The notes beneath the pieces were generated by a model that ran no database searches, was not told where the DNA came from, and saw only the letters and a program-made list of their open reading frames with translations. Position numbers and translations under genes: made by a program. Shown here one piece after another: positions 1 to 9,396 of a stretch of 64,000 nucleotides of DNA (its first letter is position 1; every line of letters begins with the position of its first letter). The stretch comes from Nitrospira sp. (GTDB lineage Bacteria; Nitrospirota; Nitrospiria; Nitrospirales; Nitrospiraceae). Location of the stretch: positions 249,509-313,508 of the forward strand of contig SWDS01000009.1 of the NCBI GenBank assembly GCA_005116745.1, in the 5' to 3' direction.

Positions 1-93
1 AGCTGTTTACCGCGTTAGAAGAATCCACAAGCACTCCTTTGGTCAAGATCAGGTAATCAGGATCGGCTCATGACGGGCGATCACCGGTTGCGA

Positions 94-930
94 TCAGGCG
101 TGCCCAGCCTTATGCCACGAGGCCCAGTCTTTGGAGAATGCCACGGCGGCATAACGTTCGCCAAGGATTTTTGCAACCCGGTTCAGGAGTTTAGAGAGTT
201 GCTGCAGCTCGGATGTGGTGAGGTCCTCACGGAACCGGGGGTGGAGTCCCCACCGGGTCTCCACTTCTTCGCCCGACACGCTCGACATCAAACTGACCAG
301 CTTGATCTCCTGGCCGGTCGACTTATTCTGTTCCGTCGATATCTCGACAGCTGGAAGCACAATCTGCGACGGTTCCTGAGAGGGAGGAGCTTGTCCTTGC
401 AGGACTGCGCTGAGCGCCGGCACGACCGCGCTGGCGCAGAGCGTCGCCGCGGAACTGAGCCGCGCGTTGCCGGCTGCGCCGAGGCCCTCGGCGACTTTGT
501 CGCCGAAGTCGCGGAACATCTCGTTCTTCGTCTTGGAGTCTTCGGTGATCAGGAACTTGTAGTGCTCGTACGCCTGCCGACTCTCCGATACGGTCGTGCC
601 GATGGTCATGACGATTTCCATCTGATCCGCATTGTTCCCGAACGCTGGTTCCAGCGCACGTTTTAGCTGTTGGGTGACGGCATCTTCCAGCCCGTTCATG
701 AACTCCAACTGGTCTTTCAACGGGATGTGCAGGGCCACCAGCCGGTCCGTGAGATTGAACATAATCTTGAGGAATTCGAGGTAGATGCCCCACTCCTCTT
801 GCCGCTTGAGCTTGAGCGCCTGCTCAGGCGCCGTGCGCTTCATCATCGTGACCGACTCGCCTGATACGGCGAGCATCAGTTCAGCCAGCTGGCGAAGTTG
901 GTCTTGGTATGCAGTATTAGCGGTGGCCAT
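94..930 (-). CDS. Hypothetical protein, no recognised domain
   Basis: A 278-residue protein read leftward from ATG at 930. A TTG 12 bases further upstream is in frame, but the predicted transcription start near 947 and a GAGC element before the ATG favour 930. The sequence is mostly soluble and alpha-helical in character, rich in Leu, Glu, Gln and Ala, with no signal peptide and no membrane segment. I do not recognise the family and give no function. It is divergent from the DUF4112 gene, so it is its own transcription unit. A long opposite-strand frame overlaps it but shows no protein-like features. Confidence 0.6.
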   Translation of the reverse strand: MATANTAYQDQLRQLAELMLAVSGESVTMMKRTAPEQALKLKRQEEWGIYLEFLKIMFNLTDRLVALHIPLKDQLEFMNGLEDAVTQQLKRALEPAFGNNADQMEIVMTIGTTVSESRQAYEHYKFLITEDSKTKNEMFRDFGDKVAEGLGAAGNARLSSAATLCASAVVPALSAVLQGQAPPSQEPSQIVLPAVEISTEQNKSTGQEIKLVSLMSSVSGEEVETRWGLHPRFREDLTTSELQQLSKLLNRVAKILGERYAAVAFSKDWASWHKAGHA

Positions 931-953
931 AGGTTTGCTCAAGAGCAGGGGGG

Positions 954-983
954 ATTATAGCGGAGACGAGAGTGGTATTTAAA
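954..983 (-). promoter_or_regulatory. Putative sigma-70 promoter of the leftward hypothetical gene
   Basis: On the minus strand a perfect -10 TATAAT (959-954) is preceded by a weak -35 TTTAAA (983-978) at 18 bases. It points at the gene that starts at 930 and leaves a leader of under 20 bases. The -35 box is poor, so the assignment rests mainly on the -10 box and the position. Confidence 0.45.
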
Positions 984-1143
984 GCGAGGAAGGAATGGAT
1001 GAGCTACCAGGGTGTGAACGGTACAGGCTGTGAAGCTCCTGTAAGATCGCTTTTTGCCTTTTTAACTGGCACACATCCATCTGTGTTGCCCTTGCTCACC
1101 CCATCCGATAGAGTGAGCCCTGCGGAATCAGAGGGCTCTCCAA

Positions 1144-1671
1144 ATGGAATTCAGCTCAGTGCGAAATGCGGAGTCGGAGCCTCGGGTTCAGGTCTTGCCG
1201 CGTGATGAGGCGCGCGAGCATCTGATCACCATTGCGGACATGCTCGCCAAGGTGATGGATACCACGATCAGGATTCCCGGTACGTCGTGGCATATCGGGT
1301 TGGATCCGTTGCTCGGACTGATTCCCGGCATCGGTGATGTTCTGGCCAATCTCATCGGCACGGTGATTCTCGGGCTGGCGACGCGCTTGCAACTTCCTCG
1401 GATTGTCCTGGCCCGCATGAGTCTCAATCTGCTCATCAACGGGACGATTGGGGCAGTGCCAATTGCCGGAGATCTGTTCTCAATCTGGTTTAAGAGTCAC
1501 ACGAGAAATGCTGCACTGCTTCGTGAAGCCGCCATGAAGCTGGATCGCGAAACCCATGCTGATTGGTTTTATGTGGCCGGTATCATCGGGGGCACGGTGG
1601 TGCTCTTGCTAGCAACTATTGCCTTTGTCGTGTGGTTGACCTTTAACATTTGGGCAATGGTCGCTGGATAG
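1144..1671 (+). CDS. DUF4112 family membrane protein
   Basis: A 175-residue protein. The block GLDPLLGLIPGIGDVLANL at about residues 57-75 is the hallmark of the DUF4112 family, small integral membrane proteins of unknown function. Hydrophobic segments follow in the middle, with a strong C-terminal membrane helix at about residues 142-171. The N-terminal 30 residues are polar. It stands alone between a leftward gene and a helicase gene 78 bases downstream. Family membership is clear from the motif; the role is unknown. Confidence 0.8.
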   Translation: MEFSSVRNAESEPRVQVLPRDEAREHLITIADMLAKVMDTTIRIPGTSWHIGLDPLLGLIPGIGDVLANLIGTVILGLATRLQLPRIVLARMSLNLLINGTIGAVPIAGDLFSIWFKSHTRNAALLREAAMKLDRETHADWFYVAGIIGGTVVLLLATIAFVVWLTFNIWAMVAG

Positions 1672-1749
1672 GAAAGGGAAGTCGAGTGTGGTATACAACG
1701 ACCTTTTCTGAATAACGAAAATTAGCGGCTACTCTCTTCGAATACCTTC

Positions 1750-3777
1750 ATGGAACGAGACGTCAAAACCTATGTACTGAAGCGACCTACTGAGGACGCC
1801 GTGCCGCGCAAGTTGTCGATCGACTACGCAGCGGCGCTGAATTCTCAGCAGCTGGCTGCGGTGACGGCGGGTGATGGGCCGTCGTTAGTCATTGCGGGAG
1901 CTGGGAGTGGCAAGACGCGCACGCTGGTCTATCGCGTCGCGTATCTGATCGACTCCGGCGTGGATCCGTCGAACATTCTCTTGCTGACGTTCACGCGCAA
2001 GTCTTCACAGGAAATGTTGGAACGTGCTGGCGATCTGATCGGGACGAGCAGCCAGCGGGTCTGTGGCGGGACGTTTCACTCCGTTGCGAACATGCTATTG
2101 CGCCGCAATGGCCGGTCGATCGGCATTGAGCCTGGGTTCACAATCCTGGATCGTGGCGATGCGGAAGACTTGATCGCTCTTGTGCGAGCGCAGCAGGGGC
2201 TCAACGAAAAAGATAAGCGGTTTCCCCGCAAGGGGACGATCATGGAAATGATTAGCAAGAGTGAAAACACCTTGCGCAGCCTCGACGAGATTATCCTAGA
2301 AGAGTTCAGCCACTTCTCGGATCATTCGGAAGATCTCGGTCGGTTGCAGAAGGCGTATCAAGCTGCGAAGCGACAGAAACAGCTGTTGGATTACGATGAT
2401 CTCCTGGTCATGCTGCGGCAGTTGTTGTTGCTGGACGAGACGGCACGCACACATATTTCCCGCCAGTATCGCTATATCCTCGTCGATGAGTATCAAGATA
2501 CGAACCGGTTGCAGGCCGAAGTTATCCGTCAGCTGGCGACGACGCATCAGAATGTGATGGTGGTTGGGGATGATTCGCAGTCGATCTATGCGTTCCGGGG
2601 TGCGACCTTTAAAAATATCATGGATTTTCCAGTGCTGTTCCCGGGCACGACGATTTATAAACTTGAAGAAAATTATCGCAGCACCCAGCCGATCTTGAAC
2701 CTCGCAAACTGCATTATCGATGAAGCGGCTGAGAAGTATACGAAGCGCCTGTTTACTAGAAAGATCGATGGCCCATTGCCGGCGTTGGTCGAAGCGGCTG
2801 CGGAACATGCGCAATCGCGATTCATTGCGCAGAAGATTCTTGAGCTTCGTGAAGAAGGGGTGCCGCTGAGTGAGGTGGCGGTCCTCTTTCGTTCAAGCTT
2901 CCATTCTTTTGATTTGGAAATCGAGCTGTCTCGCAAGGGGCTTCCTTTCATTAAGCGCGGTGGGGTGAAGTTTATCGAAACAGCTCATGTCAAGGATCTG
3001 CTGGCCCATGTGCGAGTCGTCGCAAATCCCCTTGATACGGTGAGCTGGCATCGCGTGTTGCTATTGGTGGAAGGGGTGGGGCCGAAGAAGGCCCAGGATT
3101 TGCTCGCTGCGATTGTGAAAGCTGAGCAACCCTATGACGTGTTGCGCGGAGTGAGTGGCCGTTCCAGCCAGGGTCTCAAGAACCTGGCCAACACGCTGGA
3201 GAGTCTCGCTGGATCAGACGATCGGAAACCGGCTGAACAGGTCAATCATATCTACGAGTACTATCTCCCGATCCTCAAGGACCAGTACGACGATTACCCT
3301 AAGCGCACAAGGGATCTCGACCACCTCTATACGATCGCCGATGGGTACCATGGCATCGACGAATTTCTTGCCGATCTGGCGCTGGAACCGCCTGATGGAA
3401 GTGCCGTGAATGTAGAAGCGCCTGATCGCGATGATGAACGGATGGTACTCTCGACGATTCATTCTGCGAAGGGGTTGGAGTGGCAGTGTGTCTTTGTGAT
3501 CTGGGTGGTCGACGGCCGGTTTCCTTCCGCCTATTCCTTTCTTGCCGACGATGAACTGGAGGAAGAGCGGCGGCTTTTTTATGTGGCCGTGACGCGAGCC
3601 AAGCGGCATTTATTTATGACATACCCCATCAATGTGTACGACAAGACCAGCGGGATGTTGCTATCGAAGCCCTCACGCTTTCTGGATCATGTGTCCTCGG
3701 ACCTGCTTGATACCCTCGCATTGGTAGAGGAAGGCGGACGGGAGGATTGGGGAATGACGCGAGACCCCTATTATTGA
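1750..3777 (+). CDS. ATP-dependent DNA helicase, UvrD/Rep/PcrA type (SF1A)
   Basis: A 675-residue 3'-5' DNA helicase-like protein. The SF1A motifs appear in order: Q motif LNSQQLAAV, Walker A GAGSGKT (about 51-57), DEYQD, GDDSQSIYAFRG, ENYRS, TIHSAKGLEWQ and the C-terminal VAVTRAK motif. The length suits Rep/PcrA (650-720). Family roles are repair, restart of stalled forks and removal of obstacles ahead of replication. It lacks the RecB nuclease motifs. UvrD, Rep and PcrA cannot be separated by eye, so no symbol is given. The secreted-protein gene starts 44 bases after its stop. Confidence 0.92.
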   Translation: MERDVKTYVLKRPTEDAVPRKLSIDYAAALNSQQLAAVTAGDGPSLVIAGAGSGKTRTLVYRVAYLIDSGVDPSNILLLTFTRKSSQEMLERAGDLIGTSSQRVCGGTFHSVANMLLRRNGRSIGIEPGFTILDRGDAEDLIALVRAQQGLNEKDKRFPRKGTIMEMISKSENTLRSLDEIILEEFSHFSDHSEDLGRLQKAYQAAKRQKQLLDYDDLLVMLRQLLLLDETARTHISRQYRYILVDEYQDTNRLQAEVIRQLATTHQNVMVVGDDSQSIYAFRGATFKNIMDFPVLFPGTTIYKLEENYRSTQPILNLANCIIDEAAEKYTKRLFTRKIDGPLPALVEAAAEHAQSRFIAQKILELREEGVPLSEVAVLFRSSFHSFDLEIELSRKGLPFIKRGGVKFIETAHVKDLLAHVRVVANPLDTVSWHRVLLLVEGVGPKKAQDLLAAIVKAEQPYDVLRGVSGRSSQGLKNLANTLESLAGSDDRKPAEQVNHIYEYYLPILKDQYDDYPKRTRDLDHLYTIADGYHGIDEFLADLALEPPDGSAVNVEAPDRDDERMVLSTIHSAKGLEWQCVFVIWVVDGRFPSAYSFLADDELEEERRLFYVAVTRAKRHLFMTYPINVYDKTSGMLLSKPSRFLDHVSSDLLDTLALVEEGGREDWGMTRDPYY

Positions 3778-3821
3778 TGTGAGTGTGTTATCGTGACGTA
3801 TCACGCCTGTTTTCTATCCGC

Positions 3822-4712
3822 ATGAGCGACCGCCCAATTCGATTGCTCCTCGTATTATTGTGGTGTTGCTGGTCTGGGTCAGCTTTTCTCGCTGAGGCAT
3901 CCGTCACATCTCTGAACCAGCAAGGTAGTGCCGGCCAAACGTGGGTGCGTGTTCTCGCTGACGCGGAACGGCTCCGGTTGCCTGCGAAGTTTCTGAAGGC
4001 GCTCCCACCGGACTTTATTCAGTTTGAGTTCGATGATCTTCGGACCTACGCCGCCGAGTACCATCCCGGAGGGCATCGGATGGTCCTGAACCGGTCGTTG
4101 TCCTTTAACGCTGCGGGGAGGGTTCTCAAGCCGCTTGCCCAGATGACGCACAAGGAACTGGAGGTGCTCTATCATGAACTGTTTCATGCGTATATGGACT
4201 ATCTCAGTCTCATAGAGGCGCAATCTCGTGAGGCCGGTAGCCGTTCAAACGATCTGCTGGGCTTCGCCCGAGAGCAGCAAGTCTGTCGCTATAGTGAAGT
4301 GAAAATAGCGCCGATTGTTCAGCGACAGAATGAAATGGAGTCGCGCTACTTGACGCAGGCCGAGTCATGGGAAGCGCTGAATGAAACATGGGCGGTCTTT
4401 ATTGGCTGGACCGTATGGAATCAGCTTGAGGTGCAGCACAAGACCGGGAAATCCATGTTTCAGGAGCGGGGACACGCTCATCGATGGATACGGCGACTCA
4501 AAACGGCATTTGAGAAAGTGGAACTCCGAGGGTACTATGTCCCGGAAGATCCCGAAGAACGACGTCTTGCCCAGAAGCGATATTTGGCGAAACCGTCACA
4601 GCTCACACCACGGGAAGCCGTGGTTTTGATGAGGCAAGTCCTTGGTTTTCAGTATGATTTTGTTGAGGAGTTGGAAGCATCATTTGGGTCATCTCAGCCA
4701 TCTTCCTGTTAG
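3822..4712 (+). CDS. Secreted protein with an HExxH motif, possible zinc metalloprotease-like
   Basis: A 296-residue protein. I choose ATG 3822 over an in-frame GTG at 3783 because it starts a clean signal peptide (MSDRPIRLLLVLLWCCW, cleavage likely near AEA, residues 24-26). Residues 118-122 read HELFH, a zinc-binding HExxH pattern on a hydrophobic helix (LYHELFHAYMDY), and a later ESWEALNETW segment could supply the third ligand. I do not recognise the family, so peptidase activity is inference from the motif alone. The protein probably acts in the periplasm. Confidence 0.65.
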   Translation: MSDRPIRLLLVLLWCCWSGSAFLAEASVTSLNQQGSAGQTWVRVLADAERLRLPAKFLKALPPDFIQFEFDDLRTYAAEYHPGGHRMVLNRSLSFNAAGRVLKPLAQMTHKELEVLYHELFHAYMDYLSLIEAQSREAGSRSNDLLGFAREQQVCRYSEVKIAPIVQRQNEMESRYLTQAESWEALNETWAVFIGWTVWNQLEVQHKTGKSMFQERGHAHRWIRRLKTAFEKVELRGYYVPEDPEERRLAQKRYLAKPSQLTPREAVVLMRQVLGFQYDFVEELEASFGSSQPSSC

Positions 4713-4763
4713 GCTGCCGAGGGAACGATAAATTAAAAAAAGTACCGGAGCCGAATTCCCCTC

Positions 4764-4792
4764 TTGACATGACGAAAGTTCATCAATAGAAT
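4764..4792 (+). promoter_or_regulatory. Sigma-70 promoter of the tRNA-tuf operon
   Basis: Perfect -35 TTGACA (4764-4769), a 17-base spacer, and -10 TAGAAT (4787-4792, five of six). Transcription would start near 4799, about 160 bases before tRNA-Tyr. No other good promoter lies between here and tuf, so the three tRNAs and tuf are probably co-transcribed. Confidence 0.8.
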
Positions 4793-4959
4793 CCAGCGTT
4801 TCCTAACCTAGCCTGTCCGAGCACTTCAGTGAATCAATCTTCGAGGATTGAGGAAGAGAGCTGTGCACGGGTAGGCCTGCTTGTCTTTGTTGAGCGGTTG
4901 GTCGGTGAGCGCGTTTTCTGTGTGCTGAATTTGATTGATCGAGAACGATGAAGTATCGC

Positions 4960-5045
4960 GGGCAGGTACCCAAGTGGCCAAAGGGGGCAGACTGTAAATC
5001 TGCTGGCTTATGTCTTCCAAGGTTCGAATCCTTGCCTGCCCACCA
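4960..5045 (+). tRNA. tRNA-Tyr (GTA)
   Basis: An 86-base class II tRNA with a long variable arm. The acceptor stem is GGGCAGG (4960-4966) with CCTGCCC (5035-5041), the anticodon GTA lies in CTGTAAATC, the T-loop is GGTTCGAATCC, and CCA is encoded (5043-5045). It is the first gene after the promoter and heads the conserved Tyr-Gly-Thr-tuf order also seen in Enterobacteria. Confidence 0.97.
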
Positions 5046-5152
5046 AACCGCGCTTGTGTGGGTCGGCGAGCTTCTTTATGTGGAGTGCGCCGGATAAAAG
5101 CTTCAGGTGTTTGGCATTGATGAATGCATGAATCGAGAAAATTACGGAAAAG

Positions 5153-5227
5153 GCGGGCGTAGCTCAGTGGTAGAGTTCCAGCCTTCCAAGCTGGCTGTCG
5201 TGGGTTCAAATCCCATCGCCCGCTCCA
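5153..5227 (+). tRNA. tRNA-Gly (TCC)
   Basis: A 75-base tRNA with acceptor GCGGGCG (5153-5159) pairing with CGCCCGC (5217-5223), anticodon TCC within CTTCCAA, T-loop GGTTCAAATCC and encoded CCA. It is the second gene of the tRNA-tuf transcript. Confidence 0.97.
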
Positions 5228-5333
5228 AGAAAAATGTGCTAGGGCGGTAAGAGTCAATTGGCGAGCATTTGGTAGTGGCAATCAATTAGTGGAGAGAGGG
5301 CTAGGTTCACGAATGACCTCTGGCGTGTCGAGT

Positions 5334-5409
5334 GCCCACGTAGCTCAGTTGGTAGAGCACGTCCTTGGTAAGGACGAGGTCACGCGTTCGATCCGCGTCG
5401 TGGGCTCCA
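5334..5409 (+). tRNA. tRNA-Thr (GGT)
   Basis: A 76-base tRNA with acceptor GCCCACG (5334-5340) and CGTGGGC (5399-5405), anticodon GGT in CTTGGTAAG, a D-loop with GTTGGTAGAGC, and encoded CCA. It ends 83 bases before the tuf start codon. Confidence 0.97.
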
Positions 5410-5492
5410 TGCAGGGCTTACTTGATCCGGGGTGCGAGTAGTAGGACGCGACGGGTTGAGATCTTCGGTGTTCTAGACAAAGGGGTGGCATT

Positions 5493-6698
<1,206 letters not shown>

Positions 6699-6779
6699 CG
6701 AAGCAAGTGGGCAGAAAGTAAGTCAACGCGAGAGTGCGTGTTGGCTGCGATCCTGTCGGTTTGTATCGAGGAGAAAGAG

Positions 6780-6929
6780 ATGCGTGAAATCATTAGCATG
6801 GCTTGTACGCTCTGCAAGCAGCGGAATTACTCAACCATGAAAAACAAGAAGAACGATCCGGATCGGTTGGAACGAAGCAAGTTTTGTAAGTTTTGCCGCA
6901 AGCACGTGCCTCATAAAGAGGTGAAATAG
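6780..6929 (+). CDS. rpmG: 50S ribosomal protein L33 (zinc-binding form)
   Basis: A 49-residue small basic ribosomal protein. I use ATG 6780, preceded by GAGGAGAAAGAG, rather than the upstream in-frame TTG at 6738. Two Cys pairs, CTLC and CKFC, make this the C+ form that binds zinc. It sits between tuf and tRNA-Trp, its usual place ahead of secE-nusG in many phyla. Confidence 0.95.
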   Translation: MREIISMACTLCKQRNYSTMKNKKNDPDRLERSKFCKFCRKHVPHKEVK

Positions 6930-7012
6930 GCCCGGGCGAGAGGGGATGGATGGAATCGTTCGGGGTGGAGAGCCTCACCGATTGGCTGATGCCTCACACC
7001 TTGCGTTCGAGT

Positions 7013-7087
7013 AGGGGCATGGTGTCAATGGTAGCACATCGGTCTCCAAAACCGAGAGTCTAGGTTCAAATCCTAGTGCCCCTGCCA
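7013..7087 (+). tRNA. tRNA-Trp (CCA)
   Basis: A 75-base tRNA with acceptor AGGGGCA (7013-7019) and TGCCCCT (7077-7083), anticodon CCA in TCTCCAAAA, T-loop GGTTCAAATCC, and encoded CCA end. It separates rpmG from secE, as in many bacteria. Confidence 0.97.
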
Positions 7088-7292
7088 AGTCTCGTATGCG
7101 CGATCCGGAGGTCTGTCGGAATTGAGCTTGATGTGGGGTAGGCCCTGTAAGTTTTTTGCGGGTATATAGATAAGAGTGGATTGCAGTATCAATTGGCCTT
7201 GCAATCGGAGTTGGCAGATTGAGTATGATGCGGGGCGGTGATGGGTGTGAGTCAGTTATTCGGAATCGCGTGATTAGGCAACGGAGTCACAG

Positions 7293-7487
7293 ATGTTTAA
7301 GCGTATGACAGAGACGATTCGGCTGTTCGTGACGGACGTGAGGGCAGAGCTGAAAAAAGTTTCCTTTCCGAGTCGCGCGGAAACCATCGGGTCAACGACG
7401 GTGGTGATCGTGTTCTGTATTGTAATGTCGCTGTACTTATCAGTCATTGACTCATTCCTTTCATGGTTGGTTGCGAAATTCATCTAA
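7293..7487 (+). CDS. secE: Preprotein translocase subunit SecE
   Basis: A 64-residue single-span form of SecE, the clamp that stabilises SecY in the inner membrane. An amphipathic segment with the conserved ELKKVSFPS stretch precedes one membrane helix at about residues 34-54. This is the short type found outside Enterobacteria. nusG follows 62 bases downstream, the standard arrangement. Its partner SecY is encoded at 32600-33919. Confidence 0.95.
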   Translation: MFKRMTETIRLFVTDVRAELKKVSFPSRAETIGSTTVVIVFCIVMSLYLSVIDSFLSWLVAKFI

Positions 7488-7549
7488 ATCTGGCGAGAAG
7501 AGGAATTGGGGAAGTTGGCGGTAATTCATCGAAGACATGAGGGTGGTGC

Positions 7550-8086
7550 ATGACAAAGAACTGGTACGTCATTCATACGTACGCGGGTTTTGAGGGGCGA
7601 GTGAAGACCAGCCTCATGGAGCGTGCCAATCAAATGGGGCTTGTTGAAAAGCTCGGGCAGGTGCTCGTTCCGACAGAGGACGTCATTGAAATTAAGGACG
7701 GGAAGCGACGGACCTCTCGACGAAAGTTCTATCCGGGCTACGTCCTTGTGGAGTTGGAGTCTCCGTTGGGGGACGACACCGTCCAGATGATCAAGGAGAC
7801 GCCAAAAGTGACTGGATTCGTCGGGGGCGGCGCGGTGCCGACACCTCTGACCAGTGATGAGGTGGAGGCCTTGCTCAAGCAGGTCGATGCGGGTCAAGCC
7901 GAGCCTCGGGAGCAGGTCAAGTTCATTAAGAGCGATAACGTTCGCATTATCGATGGGCCTTTCCTTGGGTTTAATGGGGTGGTTGAGGAGGTCGATCAGG
8001 ATCATAGTCGGGTGAAGGTGATGGTGAGTATTTTTGGTCGGTCGACTCCTGTGGAATTGGGCTTTTTGCAGGTTGAACGGATTTAA
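7550..8086 (+). CDS. nusG: Transcription termination/antitermination factor NusG
   Basis: A 178-residue protein with an N-terminal NGN domain (NWYVIHTYAGFE at the start, then GYVLVELE) that binds RNA polymerase. A C-terminal KOW domain (DGPFLGFNGVVEEVD) contacts Rho or ribosomal protein S10. The length is typical. rplK follows 79 bases downstream. No insertion or missing motif is seen. Confidence 0.97.
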   Translation: MTKNWYVIHTYAGFEGRVKTSLMERANQMGLVEKLGQVLVPTEDVIEIKDGKRRTSRRKFYPGYVLVELESPLGDDTVQMIKETPKVTGFVGGGAVPTPLTSDEVEALLKQVDAGQAEPREQVKFIKSDNVRIIDGPFLGFNGVVEEVDQDHSRVKVMVSIFGRSTPVELGFLQVERI

Positions 8087-8165
8087 GCCGATCGGTCGAT
8101 GTCGGTCTTCAGTCGTGTGAGGGCTGAAGGGTTGAGTGTCGATCGCGAAGGAGAAAGAGAGCGAC

Positions 8166-8591
8166 ATGGCGAAAGAAGTTTCGGCACAGATCAAGTTGCA
8201 AATTCCGGCTGGCAAGGCCAATCCGGCTCCTCCTGTCGGTCCCTCGTTGGGACAACATGGGGTCAACATTATGGAGTTTTGTAAGCAGTTCAATGCCAAG
8301 ACTCAGAAGGACGGGGATAGTATTATCCCTGTCATCATTACGGTCTACAAGGACCGTACCTTCAGCTTTATCATGAAGACTCCCCCGGCATCTGACCTCC
8401 TCAAGAAGGCCGCTGGAATCATCAAGGGGTCTGGCGTGCCGCAGAAAGATAAGGTGGGAAAAATCACCAGGCAACAGCTGGACGAAATTGCTCGGAAGAA
8501 GATGGCCGATCTGAATGCAGCTGATGTGGAAGGGGCGACGAAAATCATCGAAGGTACTGCCCGTAGTATGGGTGTCGTTATTCAAGGCTAA
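8166..8591 (+). CDS. rplK: 50S ribosomal protein L11
   Basis: A 141-residue protein of the GTPase-associated centre. I take ATG 8166, which follows GAAGGAGAAAGAG and gives the standard [16 protein letters not shown] start, rather than an in-frame upstream ATG at 8136. The N-terminal motif [21 protein letters not shown] and the C-terminal rRNA-binding domain are intact. The stop overlaps an in-frame ATG of the next reading frame, but rplA probably starts 27 bases later. Confidence 0.97.
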   Translation: MAKEVSAQIKLQIPAGKANPAPPVGPSLGQHGVNIMEFCKQFNAKTQKDGDSIIPVIITVYKDRTFSFIMKTPPASDLLKKAAGIIKGSGVPQKDKVGKITRQQLDEIARKKMADLNAADVEGATKIIEGTARSMGVVIQG

Positions 8592-8617
8592 TGCCAAGAT
8601 CGAAGGAGCGTCTGGTC

Positions 8618-9310
8618 ATGGGAAAGAAAATGAATGCGGCGATCAAAAATCTTGAGCCGCGTGTCTACGGGTTGCGCGAAGCCGTTGAAACCGTGAAACG
8701 ATCAGCCTATGCGAAGTTTGACGAATCGGTTGATCTTGCGCTGAGGCTGGGAATCGATCCGAAGCGCTCTGATCAGCTGGTTCGAGGGACGGCGTCGCTT
8801 CCTCACGGCACGGGGAAAAAGGTTCGCGTCTTGGTATTTGCCAAGGGTGAAAAGGAGCAGGAGGCGCGACAAGCCGGGGCTGACTATGTTGGGGCTGACG
8901 ACTTGATGGAGAAAATCAAGGGCGGATGGATGGAGTTCGATTGCGCGATTTCCACACCCGATCTTATGGCCTCGGTCGGGAAGCTCGGTAAAGTACTCGG
9001 ACCTCGCGGATTGATGCCGAACCCTAAGACCGGCACCGTGACCTTCGAAGTTGGGAAAGCGGTCGCTGATATTCGAAAAGGACGTGTAGAGTTCAAGGTT
9101 GAGAAGGCCGGTATCGTGCATGTGCCGGTCGGAAAAGTGTCCTTCGATCCTGCGAAGCTATACGACAATGCCTCGGCCATCATTGAATCCGTCATCAAGG
9201 CAAAGCCTGCCTCCTGTAAGGGGCGTTATCTCAAGAGTGCCACGATTGCGAGCACGATGGGGCCTGGTGTGATATTGGATACCGTTGCGCTAACCAAACA
9301 GTGGAGTTGA
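8618..9310 (+). CDS. rplA: 50S ribosomal protein L1
   Basis: A 230-residue L1-stalk protein that also represses translation of its own operon in many bacteria. ATG 8618 follows GAAGGAGCG and gives the usual [11 protein letters not shown] start; an ATG at 8591 lacks a ribosome binding site. The conserved [15 protein letters not shown] block is present at about residues 129-143. It is followed by an 86-base leader before rplJ. Confidence 0.97.
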   Translation: MGKKMNAAIKNLEPRVYGLREAVETVKRSAYAKFDESVDLALRLGIDPKRSDQLVRGTASLPHGTGKKVRVLVFAKGEKEQEARQAGADYVGADDLMEKIKGGWMEFDCAISTPDLMASVGKLGKVLGPRGLMPNPKTGTVTFEVGKAVADIRKGRVEFKVEKAGIVHVPVGKVSFDPAKLYDNASAIIESVIKAKPASCKGRYLKSATIASTMGPGVILDTVALTKQWS

Positions 9311-9326
9311 GACACGCGTTCAACGT

Positions 9327-9345
9327 GAATCGTTCCTCGCGATTC
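9327..9345 (+). promoter_or_regulatory. Possible L10-leader hairpin
   Basis: In the rplA-rplJ gap GAATCG (9327-9332) pairs with CGATTC (9340-9345) around a 7-base loop, and flanking bases extend the stem. L10 with bound L7/L12 represses its own mRNA by binding the leader in other bacteria, so this is a plausible site. No direct match to a known L10-leader model can be tested here. Confidence 0.35.
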
Positions 9346-9396
9346 GCTGGACGGATGATATTGAGCGGATAACGAATAGCGACCAGAGAGGGAGCG

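Noticed and set aside
70-666. 198-codon rightward frame opposite the first hypothetical gene
   Set aside because: The opposite frame has a promoter and protein-like composition; this one has neither.
7199-7229. Promoter TTGCAA/TATGAT before secE
   Set aside because: The spacer is 19 bases and the -35 box is weak; not strong enough to list.
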